Assembly (NCBI RefSeq): GCF_003594935.2
Contig: NZ_CP043342.1
Coordinates: 2,852,001-2,916,000 of the forward strand
Length of the DNA stretch: 64,000 bases
Source of the DNA: Enterobacter huaxiensis
GTDB lineage: Bacteria; Pseudomonadota; Gammaproteobacteria; Enterobacterales; Enterobacteriaceae
Direction of reading: 5' to 3'
Below, one piece after another: positions 48,840 through 58,188 of the stretch. Each line of letters starts with the position of its first letter. Position 1 is the first letter of the stretch. The notes beneath the pieces were generated by a model, which was given only the letters and a program-made list of their open reading frames with translations, was not told the origin of the DNA and searched no databases. A program made the position numbers and the translations under genes.

Positions 48840-49961
48840 ATGGATTATCACTTAACGCTTAACTGGCCCGAGTTTATTGAACGCTACTGGCAAAAACGCC
48901 CGGTCGTTCTGAAGCGCGGGTTCAGCAACTTTGTCGACCCACTCTCACCTGATGAGCTGGCCGGTCTGGCGATGGAAAACGAAGTCGATAGCCGTCTGGT
49001 GAGCCACCAGGACGGGAAATGGCAGGTTAGCCACGGTCCTTTTGAAAGTTACGATCACCTGGGTGAGAACAACTGGTCCCTGCTGGTACAGGCTGTTAAC
49101 AACTGGCACGAGCCTACCGCGGCCCTGATGCGTCCGTTCCGCGCCCTGCCCGACTGGCGGATGGACGATCTGATGATCTCCTTCTCCGTGCCAGGCGGCG
49201 GCGTAGGCCCGCATCTCGATCAATACGATGTGTTTATCATTCAGGGTACCGGCCGCCGCCGCTGGCGCGTGGGCGAAAAGGTCCCGATGAAGCAGCACTG
49301 CCCGCATCCTGACCTGCTTCAGGTTGATCCGTTTGAGGGGATTATCGACGAGGAGCTTGAGCCGGGCGATATTCTCTACATCCCGCCAGGCTTCCCGCAT
49401 GAAGGGTATTCCCTGGAAAACTCGCTGAACTATTCTGTCGGTTTCCGCGCGCCTAGCGGGCGGGAAATGATCAGCGGCTTTGCTGACTACGTCCTGCAAC
49501 GCGAGCTGGGCAGCTATCGCTATAGCGACCCGGATGTGCCTTCTCGTGAACACCCTGCCGACATTCTCCCGGAAGAGCTGGACAGGCTGCGCGGCATGAT
49601 GCTGGACCTGATCAACGAACCCGAGCATTTCAGACAGTGGTTTGGGGAATTTGTCAGCCAGTCGCGTCACGAGCTGGACGTTGCGCCGCCAGAACCACCG
49701 TATCAGGCAGACGAAATCTACGATGCGCTGCAGCAGGGCGACAAGCTGGTTCGCCTGGGCGGGCTGCGCGTGCTGCGTATTGGTGAAGACGTGTTCGTTA
49801 ACGGCGAGAAGCTGGATTCTCCGCACCGTCCGGCGCTGGAAGCGATCGCTGGTCATATGGTGTTGACGGCCGATACCTTTGGCGACGCGCTGGAAGATCC
49901 GTCATTCCTGGCGATGCTCTCGGCGCTGGTCAACAGCGGGTACTGGTTTTTTGAGGACTGA
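48840..49961 (+). CDS. roxA: RoxA (YcfD), 50S ribosomal protein L16 arginine 3-hydroxylase
   Basis: This 373-residue Fe(II)/2-oxoglutarate oxygenase of the JmjC/ROX group is identical in length to E. coli. The iron ligands are His125 and Asp127 (GPHLDQYD) and His187 (PGFPHEGYS). It hydroxylates Arg81 of L16 in E. coli. It is monocistronic with its own -10 element and is followed by REP elements. Confidence 0.96.
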   Translation: MDYHLTLNWPEFIERYWQKRPVVLKRGFSNFVDPLSPDELAGLAMENEVDSRLVSHQDGKWQVSHGPFESYDHLGENNWSLLVQAVNNWHEPTAALMRPFRALPDWRMDDLMISFSVPGGGVGPHLDQYDVFIIQGTGRRRWRVGEKVPMKQHCPHPDLLQVDPFEGIIDEELEPGDILYIPPGFPHEGYSLENSLNYSVGFRAPSGREMISGFADYVLQRELGSYRYSDPDVPSREHPADILPEELDRLRGMMLDLINEPEHFRQWFGEFVSQSRHELDVAPPEPPYQADEIYDALQQGDKLVRLGGLRVLRIGEDVFVNGEKLDSPHRPALEAIAGHMVLTADTFGDALEDPSFLAMLSALVNSGYWFFED

Positions 49962-49972
49962 GTCGCCTTAAC

Positions 49973-49998
49973 GCCCGGTGGCGCTGCGCTTACCGGGC
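49973..49998. repeat. REP palindrome downstream of roxA
   Basis: A 26-bp palindrome (GCCCGGTGGCGCTGC ... TTACCGGGC) identical to the copy at 50558-50583 on the other side of the RAYT gene. Confidence 0.88.
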
Positions 49999-50015
49999 CT
50001 ACGATCCGAATGTAG

Positions 50016-50043
50016 GCCGGGTAAGGCGCAGCCGCCACCCGGC
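50016..50043. repeat. REP palindrome next to the RAYT stop codon
   Basis: A 28-bp palindrome (GCCGGGTAAGGCGC ... GCCACCCGGC) in inverted orientation to the REP at 49973, forming a pair 3 bp from the transposase gene. Confidence 0.88.
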
Positions 50044-50046
50044 TTT

Positions 50047-50538
50047 TTACTTCCGCTCACCCGCCATAAAATCTTTGATGTCCCCCGCCCAATCCACCGG
50101 ATATAACCCTTCCCGTACATCGCGATGAAACGTTGAGTACGGCCAGTCGCTAACCTTACTGACATAGCCATGCTTCAGCGGATTGATATAGATGTAATCC
50201 ATATGCCGGCGGTAGTCCTCTTCGTTACGGACGGTGTGCTCCCAGAAGCGTGGCTGCCAGATATGGCGCATTTCAACGTTGCGGCTGAAGGTTTTCTTGA
50301 TATCCCGCCAGCGTGCCGAAAAGTCACTGTCGCCTTTCGGTAAGGTCCAGATGCAGTGCATATGTTCGGGCAGGATAACCCAGGCATTAATGGTAAAAGG
50401 TTTCGAACGTTTCACCATGGAGGTGGCAGCGCGCAGGCTGTCGATATGACGTGTAAGCAAATCGCTCTGGCGGTTTTGCAGGTTGACGGTGAAAAACCAG
50501 GTCCCGCCCGGGACGTAATGACGACGATAGTTTGACAT
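50047..50538 (-). CDS. tnpA: REP-associated tyrosine transposase (RAYT)
   Basis: This 163-residue Y1 HUH nuclease of the IS200/IS605-related RAYT group has the HUH motif in PEHMHCIW and the catalytic tyrosine in YIYINPLKHGYV. The N-terminus MSNYRRHYVPGGTWFFTVNL is typical. It is framed by inverted REP palindromes on both sides (50016 and 50558), the hallmark of a REPtron. No terminal inverted repeats of an insertion sequence are seen, so it is a domesticated transposase thought to spread REPs. Absent from E. coli here. Confidence 0.9.
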   Translation of the reverse strand: MSNYRRHYVPGGTWFFTVNLQNRQSDLLTRHIDSLRAATSMVKRSKPFTINAWVILPEHMHCIWTLPKGDSDFSARWRDIKKTFSRNVEMRHIWQPRFWEHTVRNEEDYRRHMDYIYINPLKHGYVSKVSDWPYSTFHRDVREGLYPVDWAGDIKDFMAGERK

Positions 50539-50557
50539 TGGCGTTCCTTGCCTTTGT

Positions 50558-50583
50558 GCCCGGTGGCGCTGCGCTTACCGGGC
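50558..50583. repeat. REP palindrome upstream of RAYT
   Basis: Identical 26-bp copy of the element at 49973, located 20 bp outside the RAYT start and 7 bp from the pepT stop codon. Confidence 0.88.
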
Positions 50584-50589
50584 GTTTTA

Positions 50590-51813
50590 TCAGCGTTTTG
50601 CCGTAAGTTCGGCTATTCGCACAATCACCTTCACCGCTTTCTCCATTCCTTCCAGCGTCACGAACTCATGCTTGCCGTGGTAGTTATACCCGCCGGTAAA
50701 GAGGTTCGGGCACGGCAGTCCCATAAAGGAGAGCTGTGAGCCGTCGGTACCGCCGCGAATCGGTTTCATCAGTGGTTCAATATCGCAGTCGCGCATGGCC
50801 TGCTGGGCGATGTCGAGAATATGCGGATGCTCCATTACCTTGTCGCGCATATTGTAATAGCTGTCTTCGATGATCAGCTCAATATAGCAGTCCGGATGTA
50901 GCCCTTTCCCCACCTTCTTGGCGATTTCCATCATCTTACGCTTGCGGGCTTCAAAAGCCTTGCGGTCAAAATCACGGACGATATAGTGCATCTGCGCGCT
51001 GTCCACGGTGCCCTTGATGCTGGTCAGGTGATAAAAACCCTCATACCCATCCGTCATCTCCGGGCTTTCATCGGCCGGGACTTCCGCATGAATGCGCGAC
51101 GCCAGCGACAGCGCGTTCACCATTACGCCTTTTGCCGAACCCGGATGGACGTTATTGCCCACAATCTTGATCGTAACGGACGCGGCATTGAAGTTTTCAT
51201 ACTCCAGTTCACCCACGCCGCCGCCGTCGACGGTATATGCCCACTGCGCGTTAAAAGCCTCAACGTCAAAGTGTTTTGCGCCTTTGCCCACCTCTTCGTC
51301 CGGCGTAAAGGCCACGCGGATATCGCCGTGCGGAATATTTTTGCCTTTCAGCACTGCCAGCGCCGTCATGATTTCGGCAATGCCCGCTTTATCATCGGCC
51401 CCAAGCAGCGTTTTGCCATCGGTGGTGATTAACGTCTGCCCCAGCAGCTGATGCAGCACCGGGAACATCACCGGCGACAGCACTTCGTCACCGATACCCA
51501 GCGCAATGTCGCCGCCACGGTAATTTTCGACAATCTGCGGATTAACATGTTTACCGCTAAAATCCGGTGAGGTATCGACATGGGAGATAAAGCCAATGGC
51601 CGGGATGTCTCCATCGACGTTCGCAGGCAGCGTTCCCATCACGGTGCCTTTGTCGCTCAGCGTGACGTTGACCAGTCCCTGTGCCTCAAGCTGCTCTTTC
51701 AGCAGGTTGAGCAACTTCCACTGGCCTTCGGTGCTCGGCACCTGTCGGACACCCGGCTTAGATTGGGTATCCAGCGAAACGTACTGTAAAAAACGCTCAA
51801 GTAATTTATCCAT
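50590..51813 (-). CDS. pepT: Peptidase T (tripeptidase)
   Basis: This 407-residue dizinc aminotripeptidase of the M20 family has the metal motifs [17 protein letters not shown] and [13 protein letters not shown], and the C-terminal [13 protein letters not shown]. coli PepT has 408 residues. The start at 51813 ([19 protein letters not shown]) matches. It is divergent from potA over 267 bp. Anaerobic FNR control is known in Salmonella, but I could not find a convincing FNR site here. Confidence 0.96.
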   Translation of the reverse strand: MDKLLERFLQYVSLDTQSKPGVRQVPSTEGQWKLLNLLKEQLEAQGLVNVTLSDKGTVMGTLPANVDGDIPAIGFISHVDTSPDFSGKHVNPQIVENYRGGDIALGIGDEVLSPVMFPVLHQLLGQTLITTDGKTLLGADDKAGIAEIMTALAVLKGKNIPHGDIRVAFTPDEEVGKGAKHFDVEAFNAQWAYTVDGGGVGELEYENFNAASVTIKIVGNNVHPGSAKGVMVNALSLASRIHAEVPADESPEMTDGYEGFYHLTSIKGTVDSAQMHYIVRDFDRKAFEARKRKMMEIAKKVGKGLHPDCYIELIIEDSYYNMRDKVMEHPHILDIAQQAMRDCDIEPLMKPIRGGTDGSQLSFMGLPCPNLFTGGYNYHGKHEFVTLEGMEKAVKVIVRIAELTAKR

Positions 51814-52080
51814 GCAGTCACCCTCACTTTTTGTGACAACATTATCATTAAGCATCAAAACGCAAATATTGCGTCAGGTCACTTTTATCCCGTAAACGAG
51901 AACTTTTTTCGTTTATGTCATGTTCCGTTTATAAATGTAGCTTATGTATCAGCGAGAAGGATTGGCGATTCAATAGGTTTGCCGTAGAATGTCCGCCCTC
52001 ATTACGAGTCACCAAGGTGGTTACACACAAACCCCGCTTCAGTCTGCTGCCTGAGGCGTCGATATGGGACAGCGCGAAAA

Positions 52081-53199
52081 TTGAATACACAAACCCGTTC
52101 CCGAGCGCCGCTGGTGCGTCTGGAACGACTGAGTAAAAGCTTTGATGGCAAAGAGGTTATTTCTGACCTGAACCTGACCATCAATGACGGTGAGTTTCTC
52201 ACGCTGCTTGGCCCCTCCGGCTGCGGCAAAACAACCGTACTGCGCCTTATCGCCGGGCTGGAAAGCGTCGATAACGGTCATATCCATTTAGAGAACCAGG
52301 ACATAACCCAGGTTCCCGCCGAAGATCGCCACGTCAATACCGTCTTTCAGAGCTATGCCCTGTTCCCGCACATGACCGTGTTTGAGAACGTGGCGTTTGG
52401 CCTGCGGATGCAGAAAACGCCCGCCAGCGAAATTCCACCCCGCGTAACCGACGCTCTGCGGATGGTGCAGCTGGAAGAATTCGCGCAGCGTAAACCTCAC
52501 CAGCTTTCCGGCGGTCAGCAACAGCGGGTGGCGATTGCCCGCGCGGTAGTGAATAAGCCCCGCCTGCTTCTGCTGGACGAGTCCCTGTCCGCGCTGGATT
52601 ACAAACTGCGTAAGCAGATGCAGAACGAATTGAAGGCGCTACAGCGTAAGCTTGGTATTACGTTTGTCTTCGTCACTCACGATCAGGAAGAGGCGCTGAC
52701 CATGTCCGACAGGATCGTGGTGATGCGTGACGGCAAAATCGAGCAGGACGGCACCCCGCGTGAGATCTACGAAGAGCCTAAAAACCTGTTTGTCGCCAGC
52801 TTCATTGGCGAGATCAATATTTTCAACGCCACGGTGATTGAACGTCTGGACGAGCAGCGCGTGCGGGCCAGCGTCGAGGGCCATGAATGCAACATCACCG
52901 TCAATTTCGCCGTTGAGCAGGGGCAAAAGCTCAACGTACTGCTGCGCCCGGAAGATCTGCGCGTCGACGAAGTTCACGACAACGCAGAGGCGGAAGGCCT
53001 GATCGGCTACATTCGCGAGCGCAACTACAAAGGGATGACGCTCGAATCCGTCGTTGAGCTTGAAAACGGTAAAATGGTCATGGTCAGCGAGTTCTTCAAC
53101 GAAGACGATCCCGACTTCGACCACTCTCTCGATCAGAAAATGGTCATCAACTGGGTTGAAAGCTGGGAGGTTGTGCTGGCTGATGAAGAACACAAGTAA
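52081..53199 (+). CDS. potA: Spermidine/putrescine ABC transporter ATPase PotA, start disrupted
   Basis: This 372-residue ATPase has Walker [10 protein letters not shown], signature LSGGQQQRV, Walker [13 protein letters not shown] and the C-terminal regulatory (TOBE-like) domain. E. coli PotA has 378 residues beginning MGQSKKLNK. Here ATG at 52064 opens MGQREN and then stops, because the A-run before 52081 is one base short of the E. coli-like frame; adding one A restores MGQREKLNTQT. The frame given uses TTG at 52081, with a weak site upstream. This could be a sequencing error, a real mutation with weak initiation, or strain-specific start use. potB overlaps by 17 bp. Confidence 0.85.
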   Translation: MNTQTRSRAPLVRLERLSKSFDGKEVISDLNLTINDGEFLTLLGPSGCGKTTVLRLIAGLESVDNGHIHLENQDITQVPAEDRHVNTVFQSYALFPHMTVFENVAFGLRMQKTPASEIPPRVTDALRMVQLEEFAQRKPHQLSGGQQQRVAIARAVVNKPRLLLLDESLSALDYKLRKQMQNELKALQRKLGITFVFVTHDQEEALTMSDRIVVMRDGKIEQDGTPREIYEEPKNLFVASFIGEINIFNATVIERLDEQRVRASVEGHECNITVNFAVEQGQKLNVLLRPEDLRVDEVHDNAEAEGLIGYIRERNYKGMTLESVVELENGKMVMVSEFFNEDDPDFDHSLDQKMVINWVESWEVVLADEEHK

Positions 53200-54040
53200 A
53201 TTCCAGAATGTGGTGATTGCCACTATCGTCGGTTGGCTTGTGCTGTTTGTCTTTTTACCCAACCTGATGATCATCGCGACCAGCTTCCTGACCCGCGACG
53301 ACGCTAACTTCGTGAAGCTGGTCTTTACGCTGGACAACTACTCGCGCCTGCTCGATCCGCTTTATTTTGAGGTGCTGCTGCACTCGCTCAATATGGCGCT
53401 GATTGCGACCGTCGCCTGCCTGGTGCTGGGGTATCCGTTTGCATGGTTTCTGGCGCGTCTGCCGCAGAAGGTGCGTCCGCTGCTGCTGTTTTTGCTGATT
53501 GTTCCCTTCTGGACTAACTCGTTAATCCGCATCTACGGGCTGAAAATTTTCCTCAGCACCAAAGGTTATCTGAACGAGTTTCTGCTGTGGCTCGGCGTGA
53601 TTGATACGCCGATACGCATCATGTTTACCCCGAGTGCGGTAATTATTGGTCTGGTCTATATTCTGCTGCCGTTTATGGTGATGCCGCTCTACTCCAGCAT
53701 TGAAAAGCTCGATAAACCGCTGCTTGAAGCGGCAAAGGATCTGGGTGCCAGCAAGCTGCAAACCTTCATCCGCATCATTCTGCCTCTGACCATGCCGGGC
53801 ATTATCGCCGGCTGTCTGCTGGTGATGCTGCCAGCGATGGGTCTGTTCTACGTAGCGGACCTGATGGGCGGTGCGAAAAACCTGCTGATTGGTAACGTGA
53901 TCAAGAGCCAGTTCCTGAACATCCGCGACTGGCCGTTTGGCTCAGCCACCAGCATTACGCTGACGGTGGTAATGGGTCTGATGCTGCTGGTCTACTGGCG
54001 CGCTTCTCGTCTCCTGAACAAGAAGGTGGAACTCGAATGA
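53183..54040 (+). CDS. potB: Spermidine/putrescine permease PotB
   Basis: This 285-residue inner-membrane permease with six helices has the EAA loop [20 protein letters not shown]. The start [11 protein letters not shown] at 53183 matches E. coli and overlaps the potA end, so the pair is translationally coupled. The 3' end overlaps potC by ATGA. Confidence 0.96.
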   Translation: MKNTSKFQNVVIATIVGWLVLFVFLPNLMIIATSFLTRDDANFVKLVFTLDNYSRLLDPLYFEVLLHSLNMALIATVACLVLGYPFAWFLARLPQKVRPLLLFLLIVPFWTNSLIRIYGLKIFLSTKGYLNEFLLWLGVIDTPIRIMFTPSAVIIGLVYILLPFMVMPLYSSIEKLDKPLLEAAKDLGASKLQTFIRIILPLTMPGIIAGCLLVMLPAMGLFYVADLMGGAKNLLIGNVIKSQFLNIRDWPFGSATSITLTVVMGLMLLVYWRASRLLNKKVELE

Positions 54041-54828
54041 TCGGTCGACTGCTTCGCGGCGGTTTTATGACCGCTATTTACGCTTATCTCTACATCCCGA
54101 TTATTATTTTGATCGTGAACTCGTTTAACAGCTCGCGCTTCGGGATCGGCTGGCAGGGCTTTACCACCAGCTGGTACAGCCTGCTGATGAACAACGACAG
54201 CCTGCTGCAGGCCGCTCAGCACTCGCTGACGATGGCGATCTTCTCCGCCACCTTCGCCACGCTGATTGGCTCACTTACCGCCGTGGCGCTCTACAGGTAT
54301 CGCTTTCGCGGTAAACCGTTCGTCAGCGGCATGCTGTTCGTGGTGATGATGTCGCCGGACATCGTGATGGCGATTTCACTGCTGGTGCTGTTTATGCTGC
54401 TGGGCGTACAGCTTGGCTTCTGGTCTCTGCTGTTCTCCCATATTACCTTCTGCCTGCCGTTTGTCGTGGTAACGGTGTTTGCCCGACTGAAAGGGTTTGA
54501 CGTTCGCATGCTGGAGGCGGCAAAAGATCTGGGTGCCAGCGAAATGACCATCCTGCGAAAAATTATTCTGCCGCTGGCGATGCCCGCCGTGGCCGCCGGA
54601 TGGTTGCTCAGCTTTACCCTGTCGATGGATGACGTGGTCGTCTCATCGTTCGTGACCGGGCCGAGCTATGAAATTCTGCCGTTGAAGATCTATTCGATGG
54701 TTAAGGTCGGCGTATCGCCTGAAGTGAACGCGCTGGCGACCATTCTGCTGGTGTTCTCGCTGGTGCTGGTGGTTGCAAGCCAGGTAATTGCTCGTGATAA
54801 AACAAAATCTCAGGGGACAATGAAATGA
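54037..54828 (+). CDS. potC: Spermidine/putrescine permease PotC
   Basis: This 263-residue permease partner of PotB has six helices and the EAA loop [20 protein letters not shown]. It begins inside the potB stop (ATGA overlap) and ends with the same overlap onto potD. E. coli PotC has 264 residues. Confidence 0.96.
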   Translation: MIGRLLRGGFMTAIYAYLYIPIIILIVNSFNSSRFGIGWQGFTTSWYSLLMNNDSLLQAAQHSLTMAIFSATFATLIGSLTAVALYRYRFRGKPFVSGMLFVVMMSPDIVMAISLLVLFMLLGVQLGFWSLLFSHITFCLPFVVVTVFARLKGFDVRMLEAAKDLGASEMTILRKIILPLAMPAVAAGWLLSFTLSMDDVVVSSFVTGPSYEILPLKIYSMVKVGVSPEVNALATILLVFSLVLVVASQVIARDKTKSQGTMK

Positions 54829-55859
54829 AGAAAATGCTCGCCGCTGCGGCACTGGTGCTCGGTATGGGTGCCGCGCACGCTGATGACGGTAAAACGCTCT
54901 ATTTCTACAACTGGACCGAGTACGTGCCGCCAGGCCTGCTGGAGCAGTTCACTAAAGAGACGGGCATCAAGGTTATCTATTCCACCTACGAGTCGAATGA
55001 GACCATGTACGCCAAGCTCAAAACCTACAAAGACGGCGCGTACGATGTCGTTGTTCCCTCGACCTATTTCGTCGACAAGATGCGCAAAGAGGGGATGATC
55101 CAGAAGATCGACAAAACGAAGCTGACCAACTTCGGCAATCTCGATCCGGAGATGCTCAACAAGCCGTTCGATCCAAACAACGATTATTCCATCCCGTATA
55201 TCTGGGGGGCGACGGCGATTGGCGTAAACAGCGATGCGCTTGATCCGAAAAGCATCACCGGCTGGGCGGATCTGTGGAAGCCCGAGTATAAAAGCAGCCT
55301 GCTGATGACTGACGACGCGCGTGAGGTGTTCCAGGTTGCGCTGCGCAAACTGGGCTATTCAGGGAATACCACCGATCCGAAAGAGATTGAGGCTGCCTAC
55401 AACGAGCTGAAAAAACTCATGCCTAATATCGCCGCCTTTAACTCCGACAACCCGGCGAACCCGTTCATGGAAGGCGAAGTGAACCTGGGGATGGTATGGA
55501 ACGGCTCTGCGTACGTTGCCCGTCAGGCCGGCACGCCGCTGGAGATCGTCTGGCCGAAAGAGGGTGGGATCTTCTGGATGGACAGCCTTTCTATTCCAGC
55601 CAATGCGAAGAACGTTGAGGGCGCGATGAAGCTGATCAACTTCCTGCTGCGTCCTGACGTCGCCAAACAGGTGGCCGAAACCATCGGCTACCCAACGCCA
55701 AACCTCGCGGCGCGTAAGCTGCTGAGACCGGAAGTTGCCAACGATAAATCGCTCTATCCGGATGCTGAAACCATCAGCAAAGGCGAGTGGCAGAACGACG
55801 TGGGTGACGCGAGCCGGATTTACGAAGAGTATTATCAGAAGTTAAAAGCAGGCCGATAA
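54825..55859 (+). CDS. potD: Spermidine/putrescine-binding protein PotD
   Basis: This 344-residue periplasmic binding protein (E. coli 348) has a signal peptide at residues 1-19 (ending AHADDG). Ligand-contact segments such as YFYNWTEYVPPGLLEQF, VVVPSTYFVDKM and IFWMDSLSIPANAKN are conserved, including the aromatic box. It is the last gene of potABCD. A hairpin (CTTCCTCACTC/GAGTGAGGAAG) at 55873-55904 follows. Confidence 0.96.
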   Translation: MKKMLAAAALVLGMGAAHADDGKTLYFYNWTEYVPPGLLEQFTKETGIKVIYSTYESNETMYAKLKTYKDGAYDVVVPSTYFVDKMRKEGMIQKIDKTKLTNFGNLDPEMLNKPFDPNNDYSIPYIWGATAIGVNSDALDPKSITGWADLWKPEYKSSLLMTDDAREVFQVALRKLGYSGNTTDPKEIEAAYNELKKLMPNIAAFNSDNPANPFMEGEVNLGMVWNGSAYVARQAGTPLEIVWPKEGGIFWMDSLSIPANAKNVEGAMKLINFLLRPDVAKQVAETIGYPTPNLAARKLLRPEVANDKSLYPDAETISKGEWQNDVGDASRIYEEYYQKLKAGR

Positions 55860-55872
55860 GCGGCACCGCGTT

Positions 55873-55904
55873 CTTCCTCACTCTGCCCGCGCGGAGTGAG
55901 GAAG
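55873..55904 (+). terminator. potD hairpin
   Basis: Eleven-bp stem around a GC-rich loop after the potD stop. It lacks a T-run, so it may be a 3' stabiliser rather than a classical terminator, or act on the opposite strand. Confidence 0.5.
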
Positions 55905-55905
55905 A

Positions 55906-57135
55906 TTAACCCACGGCGTTGTCACCCGCCCAGAGGGTTGCCTCTCTCATGGCCGCAACGACGTCCTCATTTGTTAAGCCCAGCGCATTTACCAACCTGT
56001 CCGCCTCTTCCCACGCCTGCCGCTCATAGCAGCTGCACAGGGCAACAATGTCGGCTAACACTCCCTCCTGATGGCAAAGCGCATTGCTCACGCTCTGCGG
56101 CACAGCAATTTGCTTCATCAGGTCGACCATCGGTAATTCGAGGATCGTATCGAGTAACGAGAACAGGCCGCACATGAAGGCATTTTCCGCCTGAATCGGC
56201 TCGTCTATTTTTTCCGCGATAAGTTCGCAAAACCTACCCCGCATCATGCTCAGAGGATAAAGCTCATTGACGGTATCATTGCCCGCGCTGGCCAACACCA
56301 CAACCGCCACAAACCTTCTGATCTGATTCTCGCCGAGGTACATGAGCACTTCACTCAGGCTTAACTTGCTGAGATTCAGGTTCCCACCGTATTTATAAGC
56401 GGTATGTTTCATATAGCGCATGATTTTATAGGACAAGGTGAGATCGGTTTTAATCAACGATTCTATGATCCTGAAATCAGGCTTATTGCGGCCGGCCTCC
56501 ATCTGCAGACGGAAAATAGCGAGCTGATTTTGCGACAGCCGTTTATATTTGATGACCTCAGGCCGGCAAAAGAAGTAGCCCTGAAACAGGGTAAAGCCGG
56601 CATCACGGTAGATTATAAATTCCGCTTTAGTCTCAACTTTTTCAGCGAGATACTTTATATGCCCGGTCAGCGATTTACGCGACTGAAGATAGTTTTCTAT
56701 TTGCTCGAACGTATTATTCTGTACGTCAAATTTCAGAATTGAAATATAGGGTAAAAAAACGTCCCATTCAGGCGCAAGGGTAAAGTCATCCAGCGCAAAG
56801 CGGTAGCCGTTGGCATGCATCTCTTTTACTGCGTGCAGCAGCTCGTCTCCGGGGATAGCATCCTCTAAGATTTCAATCACCACGTTATCTTTATCCAGCG
56901 CCTCACCGCTGCGATCGATAACCATCCGGGAGGGGAAGTTGATAAACGAGGTGTGTGTGCCCGCAATCCGCTGGGACGGAACGCATAAAAACTGATCCGA
57001 AATCATCCGTGACGTAGCATATTCGGCTGATACATCAGGAAACCGGTTCGTCATCCCGTCCCTGAAAAGCAGCTCATACGCCACCGTATTCATATCCGAG
57101 TTAAAAATGGGTTGTCTCCCGATAAATCCATACAT
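55906..57135 (-). CDS. EAL-HDOD signalling protein (YuxH-like)
   Basis: This 409-residue cytosolic protein has an N-terminal EAL-like domain and a C-terminal HDOD domain. EAL motifs are only partly preserved: YELLFRDG in place of EAL, EILEDAI, ALDDFTL, ILKFDVQN for KIDR, EKVETKAEF and FQGYFF, so phosphodiesterase activity is doubtful and it may be a c-di-GMP binder or protein-binding relative. HDOD elements occur at about residues 200-400 (LSYKIMRYMK, LMYLGENQIRRF, MRGRFCELIAEK). It occupies the place of ycfZ-ymfA between potD and cobB in E. coli. Confidence 0.82.
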   Translation of the reverse strand: MYGFIGRQPIFNSDMNTVAYELLFRDGMTNRFPDVSAEYATSRMISDQFLCVPSQRIAGTHTSFINFPSRMVIDRSGEALDKDNVVIEILEDAIPGDELLHAVKEMHANGYRFALDDFTLAPEWDVFLPYISILKFDVQNNTFEQIENYLQSRKSLTGHIKYLAEKVETKAEFIIYRDAGFTLFQGYFFCRPEVIKYKRLSQNQLAIFRLQMEAGRNKPDFRIIESLIKTDLTLSYKIMRYMKHTAYKYGGNLNLSKLSLSEVLMYLGENQIRRFVAVVVLASAGNDTVNELYPLSMMRGRFCELIAEKIDEPIQAENAFMCGLFSLLDTILELPMVDLMKQIAVPQSVSNALCHQEGVLADIVALCSCYERQAWEEADRLVNALGLTNEDVVAAMREATLWAGDNAVG

Positions 57136-57306
57136 ATCCCATTCTCCTTATTGAATCTTTATTCGCTAGCATCCTCTTTTTTTCGACATATAACGAGCAC
57201 TAATGAAATCTATTTTGATTCACGCCACAAAACAAAAGTAACCACACTAATTAACGGGGCTCATCGCGGAGAGATTTAATTTAAAAAACTACTTGCTGCT
57301 GATAAT

Positions 57307-57335
57307 AAAAAAAGCACTCTTAAAAGAGTGCTTTT
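57307..57335 (-). terminator. cobB operon terminator
   Basis: On the minus strand AAAAGCACTCTTTTAAGAGTGCTTTTTTT: nine-bp stem with a T-run, 17 bp after the cobB stop (57352). Confidence 0.85.
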
Positions 57336-57351
57336 CTAAAGGTAAAAAGGG

Positions 57352-58173
57352 TTACAGACCTTTCAGGAGCTTATCGACAAATTCCGGCACCACCGTACTG
57401 GCCAGGCCATAGTGCTTCTCTTCGAACTCGCTGCCAACCTGGCTCGGCTCCAGATTGAGTTCAACCGTATGCGCGCCCTGAAGCTTCGCCTCGTGAACAA
57501 ATCCCGCCGCCGGATAAACGTGCCCGGAGGTGCCAATGGCAATAAACACGTCCGCCATCGCCAGGGCGCTGTAGATCTCATCCATTCCCAGCGGCATCTC
57601 CCCGAACCAGACCACGTGCGGGCGTAGCCGAGAGGGGAACTGGCAGCAGTGGCATTTGTCTTCCGGCAGTACATCCTCTTTCCAGTCCAGCACCTGACCG
57701 CTCCAGTCACAGCGAACCTTTAGCAGCTCGCCATGCATGTGGATGATGTTCTTGTTGCCGGCCCGCTCATGCAGGTTGTCGATATTCTGGGTGACCAGCA
57801 GAAAACGATCCCCCAGCGCTTCCTCCAGCTTTGCCAGCGCCACGTGCGCCGCATTCGGCGCAATCTCCGGTTGCTGAAGCTGGCGGCGGCGCGCGTTATA
57901 AAACGCCTGCACCAGGTCCGGATCGCGGGCGAAGCCTTCCGGCGTTGCCACATCCTCGACACGGTGTTCTTCCCACAACCCGTCCGCCGCACGGAAGGTG
58001 CGGATGCCGGATTCGGCGGAGATCCCCGCCCCGGTCAACACCACTACTCTGGGTTTATCCATCGCTTCTGGCATGATTCTGTCTCTGAAAAAAATCCGCT
58101 GGCGCAGGCGCTCACGTAAGCGGCGTTTGTTTTTGCGAAAACGGCTGAGTCGACCCTGGCGACGCGACAGCAT
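57352..58173 (-). CDS. cobB: NAD-dependent protein deacylase CobB (sirtuin)
   Basis: This 273-residue class III sirtuin removes acetyl and succinyl groups from lysine. NAD motif [10 protein letters not shown], catalytic His147 in HMHGELL, zinc cysteines CDWSG and CHCC, and the succinyl-binding Tyr92/Arg95 (FYNARRR) are all present. The basic N-terminus [21 protein letters not shown] matches the long E. coli isoform; internal ATGs at M34/M38 could yield the short form. It follows nagK by 15 bp. Confidence 0.96.
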   Translation of the reverse strand: MLSRRQGRLSRFRKNKRRLRERLRQRIFFRDRIMPEAMDKPRVVVLTGAGISAESGIRTFRAADGLWEEHRVEDVATPEGFARDPDLVQAFYNARRRQLQQPEIAPNAAHVALAKLEEALGDRFLLVTQNIDNLHERAGNKNIIHMHGELLKVRCDWSGQVLDWKEDVLPEDKCHCCQFPSRLRPHVVWFGEMPLGMDEIYSALAMADVFIAIGTSGHVYPAAGFVHEAKLQGAHTVELNLEPSQVGSEFEEKHYGLASTVVPEFVDKLLKGL

Positions 58174-58188
58174 AGTAACCTCGTAAGA

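Noticed and set aside
51846..51862. FNR box upstream of pepT
   Set aside because: Only one half (ATCAA) matches TTGAT-N4-ATCAA; the other half matches about two of five bases.
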